Positions 32,553-40,229 of a stretch of 64,000 nucleotides of DNA are shown here, one piece after another. The first letter of the stretch is position 1; the number at the start of each line of letters is the position of its first letter. Position numbers and translations under genes: made by a program. This stretch comes from Pedobacter sp. Hv1 (lineage in GTDB: Bacteria; Bacteroidota; Bacteroidia; Sphingobacteriales; Sphingobacteriaceae): positions 124,001-188,000 of the forward strand of contig NZ_LLWP01000004.1 of the NCBI RefSeq assembly GCF_001412215.1, in the 5' to 3' direction. The notes under the pieces are model-generated. The model was not told where the DNA came from. It saw only the letters and a program-made list of their open reading frames with translations, and did not search any database.

Positions 32553-32894
32553 ATGGCTTATAACAATCAACTGGCAGATCGGGTAAGAGAATTACTGGTG
32601 GATGAAGAGGAGGTAACAGAAAAAGAGATGTTTAGTGGGGTCTGTTTTATGGTAGATCAAAAAATGTGCATCTGTGTTTCTGGAGATGAACTATTATGTA
32701 GAATAGGCACAGAGAAAGTACAGTTGGAATTAGAAAATGGAAATTGCCGTAACATGATGAACAATGGCCGTTTGATGAAAGATTATGTATATGTGGAAGA
32801 AGCAGGTTTTGATCAGCCTAAAAAACTCTTTTACTGGGTTAAACTCTGCTTGGCATTTAATCCCTATGCTAAAGCATCCAAGAAAAAACAATAA
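32553..32894 (+). CDS. TfoX/Sxy N-terminal domain protein
   Basis: A 113-aa protein from the ATG at 32553 (MAYNNQLADRVRELL). It matches the TfoX N-terminal domain: KEMFSGVCFMVDQKMCICVSGDELLCRIG, MKDYVYVEEAGFDQPKKLFYWVKLCLAFN and a Lys-rich tail. In gammaproteobacteria TfoX/Sxy proteins co-activate competence genes, but single-domain Bacteroidota versions have no known role. It is divergent from the Mpo1-like gene. Confidence 0.85.
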   Translation: MAYNNQLADRVRELLVDEEEVTEKEMFSGVCFMVDQKMCICVSGDELLCRIGTEKVQLELENGNCRNMMNNGRLMKDYVYVEEAGFDQPKKLFYWVKLCLAFNPYAKASKKKQ

Positions 32895-32919
32895 TGCATC
32901 AACTATTTGGAGCCTATTG

Positions 32920-33360
32920 TTAATTCCATATACGCCATAGTACAATTGCATCTAGGCTTGCCACTGCCGAGAGCAATAGAAACAGTTCAAAGTTTGTTTC
33001 AGGAAATCTACTAGATTGCGAAAGAAAAGCCGCAGTGAACAAGATGCTCACGAGTGCAAGTGTACTACTAAGAATAAGTTTTCTGGGATTGTTGGTGATT
33101 GGCTTGGCTAGGGGCATGCCAACAGAAACAGATACTTCAGTAATATCATCTAATGATTTCAATTCTTCCATATCTAGACCTAGTTGTTTAGCCAACAAGT
33201 TCAAATTATAAGCTCTAGGCAATACCTCTGCGTTTTCAATCCGTTGTACCGAACGCAGGTTGAGTTGAGTAAGGTCTGCAAGCTGTTGTTGAGAATAACC
33301 CTTTTTTAAACGTGCTTCTTTAATCAGTTTGGCAATTCCTTCTTTTTTACTACTGTTCAT
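32920..33360 (-). CDS. XRE-family regulator with C-terminal membrane segments
   Basis: A 146-aa protein. The N-terminal Cro/C1 helix-turn-helix (about 8-65) reads LIKEARLKKGYSQQQLADLTQLNLRSVQRIENAEVLPRAYNLNLLAKQLGLDMEEL. A linker is followed by two hydrophobic segments (about 94-113 and 123-143), so the DNA-binding domain is anchored to the inner membrane. It is divergent from a CPBP-family membrane protease gene 36 bp away, which suggests that the protease and the membrane-tethered regulator are functionally linked. Confidence 0.85.
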   Translation of the reverse strand: MNSSKKEGIAKLIKEARLKKGYSQQQLADLTQLNLRSVQRIENAEVLPRAYNLNLLAKQLGLDMEELKSLDDITEVSVSVGMPLAKPITNNPRKLILSSTLALVSILFTAAFLSQSSRFPETNFELFLLLSAVASLDAIVLWRIWN

Positions 33361-33396
33361 TATGGTTAGCTTACGGCATTGTTACGGCGTATGTAA

Positions 33397-34149
33397 ATGT
33401 CGTCATCTTCAACAATTTTAAGCGCATATTTTTACAGAAAAAAACTCATGATTGCTATTTTTGTTGCATTGTTATTTTCTTGGTTATTGTTAAAGTATGT
33501 ATATGGTCAGTACCTAAATGTATTGGGCTTATATATTGATACTAAATGTTTACTATTAATATTTTCTGGCTTTGTTTTGCCACTCGTTTATTTATCCGTG
33601 TTGTACTTTAGCCTCTCTTTGTGGGTGCAAAACCCCTACAAACTCAATCCAGATTACACCTTTACCAATTTTGCCAAAAGTTCGTTTTTTGTATTAAAAG
33701 GAGTAGTTTTAGAAGAGCTCATTTTTAGGGGTGCGTTATTATATGTGCTGATCAAAAAACTTAGCGCCAATAAGGCGATGATCTTATCAGCTATAGCTTT
33801 CGGCATCTATCATTGGTTTTCTTATGGCATATTTGGGCAGCCTGTACAAATGTTAATCGTATTTGTCTCTACTGGGGTAATGGGTTATTTACTGGCACTG
33901 GCATTTGTAAAAAGCCATACCGTACTGCTTCCTTTTGCACTGCATTTGGGTTACAATTTCACCTCGATGATTTTATTCTCCAACGAAAAGAACATTGGTC
34001 AACAATTGATGGTTAAAACGCATGTAATAGATCCTGTTCAACCAGAAGGTATATTGCCCTTAATGATGGTTGTTATTTATTATACAGGATTTCCCATACT
34101 CTGCTTTATCTATCTTAAATTATTAAAACCTGTTACTCCAATGAGATAG
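33397..34149 (+). CDS. CPBP-family intramembrane metalloprotease (CAAX/Abi type)
   Basis: A 250-aa protein with six to seven membrane spans. The ABI/CPBP motifs are Glu106-Glu107 and Arg111 (LEELIFRG), His139 (FGIYHW) and His183/Asn187 (HLGYNF), the catalytic set of the Rce1-like glutamate intramembrane proteases. An alternative start at 33448 (MIAIFVALL) removes 17 polar residues. Family members process prenylated proteins or small peptides or protect against bacteriocins. It is divergently transcribed from the membrane-anchored XRE regulator. Confidence 0.85.
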   Translation: MSSSSTILSAYFYRKKLMIAIFVALLFSWLLLKYVYGQYLNVLGLYIDTKCLLLIFSGFVLPLVYLSVLYFSLSLWVQNPYKLNPDYTFTNFAKSSFFVLKGVVLEELIFRGALLYVLIKKLSANKAMILSAIAFGIYHWFSYGIFGQPVQMLIVFVSTGVMGYLLALAFVKSHTVLLPFALHLGYNFTSMILFSNEKNIGQQLMVKTHVIDPVQPEGILPLMMVVIYYTGFPILCFIYLKLLKPVTPMR

Positions 34150-34392
34150 TTAGCTTTTAAGCAGTAGGACTAGCTCAGCTTTTTTCGAACCATTTCTTGT
34201 ACAGCATGATAAAGTAATTTTTGCCATCTAGCTATTGTAATTTTGATCGAGCTCACCAACAAGTTAGCGGCTAAAAAGTGTAACATCTGGTATCATAAAA
34301 ATCTCTAATGTAGGATATATTGGACTGCGATGAGTCTGATTTATAGTTTGAATTCTCAACATCAAAATCAATTCTAAAAAAAGGATACAGAA

Positions 34393-34716
34393 TTATTTAT
34401 AATAGCCCCGAGGAGAATTGTACTCAGGTTTGCCATCAACATATTCAATGAGGATATAGTCTCCTGGAGAGTAACTCTCATTATGGGTGTCTCCCTCGTA
34501 TTTTTTTCCATCGATATAAAACTCATAACCATAGGTAAAGGGAAAGGTTACTCTACTATTCGCTAAAATATGCTTTTCAGAAGTTACGATAGCTTTAACT
34601 ATTTTTGTTTTATCATTGCGTAATGAATCTCGTCGATTACATTCCCTTAAAAATGGATAAAAGCAAATGATTAATAATGCAAAAACAAAAATGGATTTGA
34701 TTTTTTTAAAATTCAT
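34393..34716 (-). CDS. Membrane-anchored small protein of unknown function
   Basis: A 107-aa protein with an N-terminal signal anchor (IFVFALLIICFYPFL) and a short exported domain: KAIVTSEKHILANSRVTFPFTYGYEFYIDGKKYEGDTHNESYSPGDYILIEYVDGKPEYNSPRG. The strand pattern (Y-F-I-GK-Y-G ... GD-I-IEY---KPE-N) resembles small beta-barrel DUF3592-type domains that recur in Bacteroidota. No function can be assigned. No gene is visible in 34150-34392 just downstream. Confidence 0.65.
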   Translation of the reverse strand: MNFKKIKSIFVFALLIICFYPFLRECNRRDSLRNDKTKIVKAIVTSEKHILANSRVTFPFTYGYEFYIDGKKYEGDTHNESYSPGDYILIEYVDGKPEYNSPRGYYK

Positions 34717-34886
34717 AAAACAAATTTATTATCCTATCAGCGCCGAAATGCCTATAATTTAAGATTAACTTCCATTTAATCACATATATATAGGCTTGTA
34801 TTGAGCATTAAATTTACTTGCATTTTATAACAAAACAAGCCTATAACTACTGATATTCTGTGAAAAATAAATCCATTTAAAAAACG

Positions 34887-34917
34887 AAACCCTCTTTACA
34901 GTCTGTAAAGAGGGTTT
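34887..34917 (-). terminator. Terminator after tRNA-Met
   Basis: A near-perfect stem AAACCCTCTTTACA / TGTAAAGAGGGTTT with a 3-nt loop, directly 3' of the tRNA on the minus strand. Confidence 0.85.
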
Positions 34918-34918
34918 G

Positions 34919-34992
34919 TGGGCCCACCTGGGCTCGAACCAGGGACCAAAAGATTATGAGTCTTCTACTCTAACCAACTGAGCTATAGGCCC
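34919..34992 (-). tRNA. tRNA-Met (anticodon CAT)
   Basis: A 74-nt cloverleaf. The acceptor GGGCCTA pairs with TGGGCCC, with discriminator A. The T arm is CCTGG-TTCGAGC-CCAGG, the D arm contains AGCTCAGTTGGTTAGAG, and the anticodon loop is CTCATAA. CCA is not encoded. The acceptor closes with paired bases, so it is an elongator type; a lysidine-modified Ile(CAU) tRNA cannot be excluded from sequence alone. Confidence 0.93.
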
Positions 34993-35059
34993 CGAAAAAC
35001 CGATTAGGTTTTGCGAGTGCAATGTTACATATTTGCAACGAATTTTGGAAACGGTTTTT

Positions 35060-35695
35060 ATGGAAAAAGTAAAAAATATTATTTTCGACTACGGTAATGT
35101 CATCTTTGAAATCAATTTTAAACGCACTCAAGCTGCTCTTATACAATTAGGTATCACAGATGCTGAACACTTTTTTGCCCATAAAAATCATAATCCATTA
35201 TTTGACGATTTTGAGATAGGGGGTATTACTCCAGCAGAATTTAGAGCCGGAATTAGAGCTGCTGCAGCCAATTCGGCCTTAACAGATGCACAAATTGACG
35301 AAGCATGGAACAGTTTATTGATTGGGGTTTCTGCCCAAAACCATGATGTTTTACTAACTGTTAAAGAAAAATACCGCACCTTTTTGTTGAGCAACAATAA
35401 TGAAATTCATTACAATTGGATTGTAAATTATCTACAAAAGGAATTTGGACTGGACAATTACAATCAGCACTTTGAAAAAGCCTACTTCTCACAACAAATG
35501 CGCTTGCGTAAACCCAATACCAATATATTTGAACAAGTAATTAAAGAGAACAACCTCAATCCGGCAGAGACCCTTTTTATTGATGATAGTCCTCAACATA
35601 TTGAAGGAGCAAAAAAAGCAGGTCTACATGCCTTGTTAATGGATGTACATCCAGAAAAATTAGCAGATTTTTTAAAACAACACGGAATAATTTAA
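35060..35695 (+). CDS. HAD-family phosphatase (YihX-like)
   Basis: A 211-aa protein from the ATG at 35060; the frame can be extended to a TTG 27 nt earlier. Motif I is IIFDYGNVIF, the DxGNV form of YihX/alpha-D-glucose-1-phosphate phosphatases and epoxide-hydrolase-like HADs. Motif II is LSNNN, motif III the Lys in MRLRKPNTNIFEQV, and motif IV LFIDDSPQHIEGAKKAGL. A small helical cap lies between motif I and II. It probably dephosphorylates a sugar phosphate. It is divergent from the tRNA and monocistronic. Confidence 0.87.
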   Translation: MEKVKNIIFDYGNVIFEINFKRTQAALIQLGITDAEHFFAHKNHNPLFDDFEIGGITPAEFRAGIRAAAANSALTDAQIDEAWNSLLIGVSAQNHDVLLTVKEKYRTFLLSNNNEIHYNWIVNYLQKEFGLDNYNQHFEKAYFSQQMRLRKPNTNIFEQVIKENNLNPAETLFIDDSPQHIEGAKKAGLHALLMDVHPEKLADFLKQHGII

Positions 35696-35815
35696 GAGAT
35701 AACGCTAAAAAACATTAACCAAACGAACTCAATTGTTATATTTAGCCTATCAATAGAATTTATAAATAAGTTCGTTTAAATTTCAACCCAAACAACATTT
35801 TCAACCCCTCATTTT

Positions 35816-36064
35816 ATGGAGAAGAATAAGCTATCAACCTTAACATTAGAAGAACTGTACGAAAAGAGAAAAAAATTAAAAAGCACTAGCATGGGTATTG
35901 GTATAGGTATGGTCGTTATATGTTCGGTTTTGCTTTATCTCATTTTTAAAACCAAAAATTTTGTGCTGCTAGCTGTTGTTCCGGGCTGCTTAATGACACT
36001 CTTACCTAGCTTTATTGTGTTGAGTCAGCTCAATACCGAAATCAAATCACGTGAATCGAAATAG
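35816..36064 (+). CDS. Two-span membrane protein of unknown function
   Basis: An 82-aa protein: a polar start with LSTLTLEELYEKRKKLKS, two membrane spans (about 25-45 and 48-68), then a short tail NTEIKSRE. The STLTLEEL--KRK-LK start recurs in small Bacteroidota membrane proteins without known role. It is followed 22 nt later by another membrane protein, a likely operon. Confidence 0.7.
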   Translation: MEKNKLSTLTLEELYEKRKKLKSTSMGIGIGMVVICSVLLYLIFKTKNFVLLAVVPGCLMTLLPSFIVLSQLNTEIKSRESK

Positions 36065-36086
36065 TCTAATCATTTGATTTGTGAAC

Positions 36087-36695
36087 ATGAAATCTATAGA
36101 TAAATTACAGAACTTACTCCCCCTGGGCTATCTTTTTTTGGTGGTATTGGGTATTATCAAAGAAAGTGTATTCTTTCATCAAATTGGGATCAACATTTTG
36201 AAATATTCATCAATTATGGATGTTTTGATTAGCCCTATAGCCACTTTAACGCTCGACCCGATTATACTCATCATCTTTACCATGATGTTTATCTGTTGTG
36301 TGCTAGTGCTGCCTCTCATCTTATATCGATTGCGTACTAAAAAATGGGTAGAAAAAGCATTTGATCTAAACAACATTGAGCCAGAACCATCTGAGAAAGT
36401 ATTAAAAGGGATTTTTACCACTACTGCTATTCAAATTTTTGCTTTTATGTTATTGTCTTTTTTCCTCGGCTTTGGCATTGGGCAAGGTGCAAAAACAGCT
36501 AGAAATATCAAGAACAATAAATTGGATTATGATTATAAATTGAATTATAGTAGCGGAGAATCTGAAGATATTTATATGGTTGGATCTAACAGTCTCTATT
36601 ATTTCTATTTGGCAAAAGGTAATCCTGCTGTAAAAATTTCGCCTGTTGGTTCAATAAAAAGTATCGAATTGACTAAAAACAGAATGCTGAAATAG
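36087..36695 (+). CDS. Integral membrane protein of unknown function
   Basis: A 202-aa protein from the ATG at 36087 (a GTG 6 nt earlier is possible). It has about three membrane spans (roughly 12-28, 55-78 and 112-132), the last containing GFGIGQGAKTARN, followed by a soluble C-terminal domain of about 65 residues with alternating strands (YKLNYSSGESEDIYMVGSNSLYYFYLAKG). The layout looks like a small sensor or channel-type protein, but I recognise no family. It is co-directional with the two-span protein upstream and the 61-aa protein downstream. Confidence 0.65.
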   Translation: MKSIDKLQNLLPLGYLFLVVLGIIKESVFFHQIGINILKYSSIMDVLISPIATLTLDPIILIIFTMMFICCVLVLPLILYRLRTKKWVEKAFDLNNIEPEPSEKVLKGIFTTTAIQIFAFMLLSFFLGFGIGQGAKTARNIKNNKLDYDYKLNYSSGESEDIYMVGSNSLYYFYLAKGNPAVKISPVGSIKSIELTKNRMLK

Positions 36696-36785
36696 AAATA
36701 TCAGTATATTAGTAAAGCAAAATTTCATAGCTATTGATCAATTGTACAAGCTGAAATAGCTAATGCCCCTCAAAAATTAAAAAAT

Positions 36786-36971
36786 ATGCAACAGAAATTC
36801 GAAAAACGATTTGTATTGATCCCAATGGGACTTTTTTTAATTTCAGGAACATTCATAGTTGCACAGTTTCAAGCCATGCCAGATTTGGTAAGAGGTCTTT
36901 TATTTGGAACAGGCTTTGGATTAATGTTATTGCCGTTTCTTTACAAGAAAATAAAACCAAGTAGTTACTAA
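36786..36971 (+). CDS. 61-aa two-span membrane protein
   Basis: A short protein with two hydrophobic helices (LIPMGLFLISGTFIVAQF and LLFGTGFGLMLLPFLY) and a basic tail KKIKPSSY. Codon use is like the neighbours. No family is recognised. It ends 9 nt before the convergent histidine kinase stop. Confidence 0.55.
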   Translation: MQQKFEKRFVLIPMGLFLISGTFIVAQFQAMPDLVRGLLFGTGFGLMLLPFLYKKIKPSSY

Positions 36972-36980
36972 GTTACGGTC

Positions 36981-38222
36981 TTAGAACTCAATTTCGAAAA
37001 TGTGCAGCTCATCTTTATAGTTGTAGCTAATCTTCCAATTGTTGTTCGAACAGATTTGTTTCACAATAGATAGTCCTAAGCCATTTCTATGCGTATTTGC
37101 ACCTGCACCTTTGGTAAAACGGGTAAATAATTTTGATTCTGGAAATGAAAGTGGTATTCCAGTATTAGAGAAAACTATTTTTTCGTGATCTAAGGTAATG
37201 GCTACATTAGCTCCATCATTGGTATTGTTAAGCATATTAGCTAACAAGTTGGAGATTAAGATATCCATTAAAGAAGTGCTGGCAAATACCTGTTTCGGGC
37301 TGAGGTTCAATGTAATATTTAGCTGCTTGTATTCAAATAAGTCTTCCTGTAGCTCTAAATTTCGTCTTACCACCTCATCTAGTGCTAGCCATTTCTTATC
37401 TACAAACGTATCATTTTCGAGTTTAGCCAATAGGAGCAAGCCAGTGCTCACTTTACTTAACCTTGTTACCGCAGTTTTAGCATCTCCAAGTAAATGCACC
37501 ACATTTGGTTCAAGTGGCAACTGACTGATGCTTTCTAACCTTGTTTTGAGAATACTAAGTGGGGTTTGGATCTCGTGAGAGGCATTTTCTGTAAATTGTT
37601 TTAATGCCATATACTCTTTTTTACCTCTTTCGGCCAGATCCACCATTACGGCATTCATTTCCTTAAATTCCTTAACATCGGTACTAATTAGCTGCAGTCC
37701 ATCATCCGAACTTACAGAATAGTCTTTCATTCTTCTAAGATTGACGAGTAATGGACGCCAAATGCCACGGCTGATGAGGTAATTGATGAGGGTGCCTAAG
37801 AGGGTTAAAAGGGCTGCTATGCCTAAAAAGATATAGCTGATGGTACGAGAATAACTACCCCAACCAATGTAGGTGGTCATTACCCTGATCCGGTAATAAT
37901 TGCCATTGATGAGTTTACTCTCTTTAAAATAGTAATAACCTTCATGTGCGTTTTGCAGTTTATCATAGATCAGTGTATCTGTGAAAACTTTAGGTAGTTT
38001 CATCAGGTTGCTGTTGCCTTTGGTAATTTGCACCAACGGAAAAGATACATTTTTACCTATTTGCAACTCTTCGGCAACCATAGCTGCCTGTAGTTCTAAC
38101 TGCTCTTCAATCTCTTTAGAAATTTCGGCCCTTAAAGAAAGAAACATGATAAAACCAGTAACGCCAAGTACCACTACACTCAACCCAAAATGATAGTAGC
38201 TAATTTTAGAGAGTAAGCGCAT
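36981..38222 (-). CDS. Sensor histidine kinase
   Basis: A 413-aa membrane kinase. Two spans (about 10-30 and 128-149) flank a periplasmic sensor of about 95 residues with no recognisable domain. Then comes a short HAMP-like linker, the dimerisation helix with phospho-accepting His216 (TENASHEIQTPLSIL), and an ATPase domain with NLLANMLNNTNDGA, FSNTGIPL and GLGLSIVKQICS. It is unusual that the N box is NxxxNMLNNTNDG rather than N-KYT. It overlaps its partner regulator by 1 nt (TAATG). The pair sits divergent to the imelysin/TonB operon and probably controls it. Confidence 0.9.
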   Translation of the reverse strand: MRLLSKISYYHFGLSVVVLGVTGFIMFLSLRAEISKEIEEQLELQAAMVAEELQIGKNVSFPLVQITKGNSNLMKLPKVFTDTLIYDKLQNAHEGYYYFKESKLINGNYYRIRVMTTYIGWGSYSRTISYIFLGIAALLTLLGTLINYLISRGIWRPLLVNLRRMKDYSVSSDDGLQLISTDVKEFKEMNAVMVDLAERGKKEYMALKQFTENASHEIQTPLSILKTRLESISQLPLEPNVVHLLGDAKTAVTRLSKVSTGLLLLAKLENDTFVDKKWLALDEVVRRNLELQEDLFEYKQLNITLNLSPKQVFASTSLMDILISNLLANMLNNTNDGANVAITLDHEKIVFSNTGIPLSFPESKLFTRFTKGAGANTHRNGLGLSIVKQICSNNNWKISYNYKDELHIFEIEF

Positions 38223-38896
38223 TAGAATGTAAATTTGTAACCAATGCCGTAAACGGTTTTGATATAGTCTTTACCCGAGGTTTTAAGCAGTTTTTTCCTC
38301 AGGTTCATCATGTGTACATAAATGGTATCAAAGCTGTCATTTTGGTCAAAGTGATCTCCCCATAGGTGCTCTACAATTGAGGTTCTGCTCACCACCCTGT
38401 CTTTATTGATCACAAAATAAATGAGCAATTCGCATTCTTTTCTAGTTAAGCCAATTTCTTGGTTCTGAAAAGTAATCGATTTAGATAGGGGTTCTATGGT
38501 AATTCCATCAAAGGTTATTTTTTCTGCTCCTTTTAATGCTTTTCTCCTATAAATAGCATTTACACGGGCATTTAACTCTTCAAGGTAAAATGGTTTGGTC
38601 AGGTAGTCATCTGCTCCAAGATTAAAACCATTGAGTTTATCTTGAAGAGAATGTTTGGCCGAAAGCATTAAAATGCCTGTTTCTAAATGTTTCTGTTTAA
38701 TCTTTTCGATCAGTTCTATTCCGTTGCCATCGGGGAGGGTAATGTCAAGTACCACAATATCATAGAGATAATCTGTCAGTTTCTGTTCAGCATGCTTAAA
38801 AGTAGTGGCATGTTCACAGGTAAAATGGTGCGATTTGAAATAGGTTGCTATCTCATCGAGCAGCACAGGCTCGTCTTCAACAAGTAGTATTTTCAT
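38222..38896 (-). CDS. OmpR/PhoB-family response regulator
   Basis: A 224-aa protein. The receiver (1-120) has Glu7-Asp8, phospho-acceptor Asp51 in VVLDITLPD, Ser in MLSAK and Lys in DDYLTKPF. The winged-helix output domain (about 128-224) has GLTRKECELLIYFVINKDRVVSRTSIVEHLWGDHFDQNDSFDTIYVHMMNLRKKLL and IKTVYGIGYKF. It should bind the direct repeats 38930-38951 in the divergent promoter, regulating both itself and the 39045-45089 operon. Confidence 0.92.
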   Translation of the reverse strand: MKILLVEDEPVLLDEIATYFKSHHFTCEHATTFKHAEQKLTDYLYDIVVLDITLPDGNGIELIEKIKQKHLETGILMLSAKHSLQDKLNGFNLGADDYLTKPFYLEELNARVNAIYRRKALKGAEKITFDGITIEPLSKSITFQNQEIGLTRKECELLIYFVINKDRVVSRTSIVEHLWGDHFDQNDSFDTIYVHMMNLRKKLLKTSGKDYIKTVYGIGYKFTF

Positions 38897-38924
38897 GGGT
38901 AGGTGTAAAATTTTCTAAGGCATC

Positions 38925-38967
38925 TTCTAAATCTTTAGAAAATCTTTAGAAAGGGTCATTATGTTTG
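38925..38967 (+). promoter_or_regulatory. Regulator-binding repeats and promoter of the imelysin-TonB operon
   Basis: Two abutting 11-bp direct repeats, AATCTTTAGAA (38930-38940 and 38941-38951). The first is also half of an inverted repeat, TTCTAAA-TC-TTTAGAA (38925-38940). The -7 box TATGTTTG is at 38960-38967. One-turn spacing is the binding mode of OmpR/PhoB proteins, and the regulator gene is immediately divergent. Confidence 0.6.
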
Positions 38968-39044
38968 CAGCTCAATATTCTTATTTAGACTTATTATAAA
39001 CAATGTTACTAATAAATTTATATAATCCAATAAAAACACCAAAA

Positions 39045-40136
39045 ATGAAAAACAAATTTTTTAAAAATTCAGCCTTAGTTGCGCTTACTATTCTAAGTCT
39101 TGCATCATGTAAAAAGACCAAAACACCAGATGATGTAATTGCACCATACGATATCCCTACGACTTATAATTTCAGTGATGCAAATTATACTAGTTCAACT
39201 AATCGTGCCAAAATGTGGTTAGAATTGGATGCTTACATGAAACTTCCAAATGCGGGTACTGCACTAGATGCAACAAAAGCTACTAATCTATTTAACAATA
39301 CCGGCAATGCTTTTACAGAAGCCGCTTTAAATACCTCTGGCGTTAGTATTGTAGAAAAAACAACTGATGCCCCAGTATTTAAAAAATACCTAGATGATTT
39401 AGTAACCGAGAGTGCAATTACCACCATTGCAACTAACGGAAAAGCTGGTTATGCAGAAAGAAGTGCAACGACTAAAGTAATTGTAAATGCAACAGGTTTA
39501 GAGAATGGTCAGGCAGTAGCTAAAGGATTGATGGGTAGTTTGTTGTTTAAACAAGCAATGGACCTACTTACATTGGTAAAAACCGATGGAACGATTGCTG
39601 ATCAGAAGAAACATTTTGATGAAGCTTTTGGTTACCTCTCTGTTCCCGTTAATTATGACCCTACCGTTACCTATGCATCAACTCTTGTTTTCCCTGCAAA
39701 ACCGATTGGTTGGGGTGGTTATTTAGCCGAACGTGGTAAGGATATCAATGCCGGTAAAGTTATTTTCGATGCATTTTTAAAAGGTCGTGCGGCTATAGGT
39801 GCAAAAGACATTAAAGTTCGTGATGAGCAGATCACCATCATTAAAGAGAAATGGGAGCAATTGGCAGCAGCTGCAGCATTGGCCTATTTCACTAACCCTA
39901 CTACTGGTGATGCTGGTGTTGGTACATTTCCTGGTGTAAAATTACATGCTTTATCTGAAGCTTATGGTTTTGTAGAAGCCTTAAAATACAGACCAGCAAA
40001 CAGCAAATTGAGTGCTGCCAACTATACCAGGTTACAAACGATCATCAAAACTAATTTTTATACGCTATTGAATGAAGCAGGTTATACCATGCTTAAAGAA
40101 GGACAAACTATTTTAAAAACGGCTTATGGTCTTTAA
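39045..40136 (+). CDS. DUF4856 lipoprotein
   Basis: A 363-aa exported lipoprotein from the ATG at 39045. The signal peptide ends in the lipobox LASC (Cys about 22). The mature protein follows DUF4856: YDIPTTYNF---NYTSSTNRAKMWLELDAYMK, a long helical middle with VVNATGLENGQAVAKGLMGSLLFKQAMDLL, GYLSVPVNYDP, then YLAERGKDINAGKVIFDAFLKGRAAI and ALSEAYGFVEALKY. Function is unknown, but the gene is regularly found with imelysin and TonB receptors, as here. It is probably a surface or periplasmic component of metal uptake. Confidence 0.85.
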   Translation: MKNKFFKNSALVALTILSLASCKKTKTPDDVIAPYDIPTTYNFSDANYTSSTNRAKMWLELDAYMKLPNAGTALDATKATNLFNNTGNAFTEAALNTSGVSIVEKTTDAPVFKKYLDDLVTESAITTIATNGKAGYAERSATTKVIVNATGLENGQAVAKGLMGSLLFKQAMDLLTLVKTDGTIADQKKHFDEAFGYLSVPVNYDPTVTYASTLVFPAKPIGWGGYLAERGKDINAGKVIFDAFLKGRAAIGAKDIKVRDEQITIIKEKWEQLAAAAALAYFTNPTTGDAGVGTFPGVKLHALSEAYGFVEALKYRPANSKLSAANYTRLQTIIKTNFYTLLNEAGYTMLKEGQTILKTAYGL

Positions 40137-40170
40137 TTTTTTGAAATAGTACGCAATCCATTACTAGTGG

Positions 40171-40211
40171 AACTCTCTGTGGTAAATCTACCGCAGAGAG
40201 TTTTACTTTTT
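40171..40211 (+). terminator. Intercistronic hairpin between DUF4856 and imelysin genes
   Basis: Stem AACTCTCTGtGGT / ACCgCAGAGAGTT with a 6-nt loop followed by TTTTACTTTTT. It looks like a terminator but lies within an apparent operon, so it may set a lower level of downstream genes or protect the upstream mRNA. Confidence 0.55.
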
Positions 40212-40229
40212 ATTAAAATCCCATTTGAG

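Noticed and set aside
34919..34992. tRNA-Met as an integration site
   Set aside because: No integrase nearby and no duplicated tRNA end was found in the flanking 2 kb.
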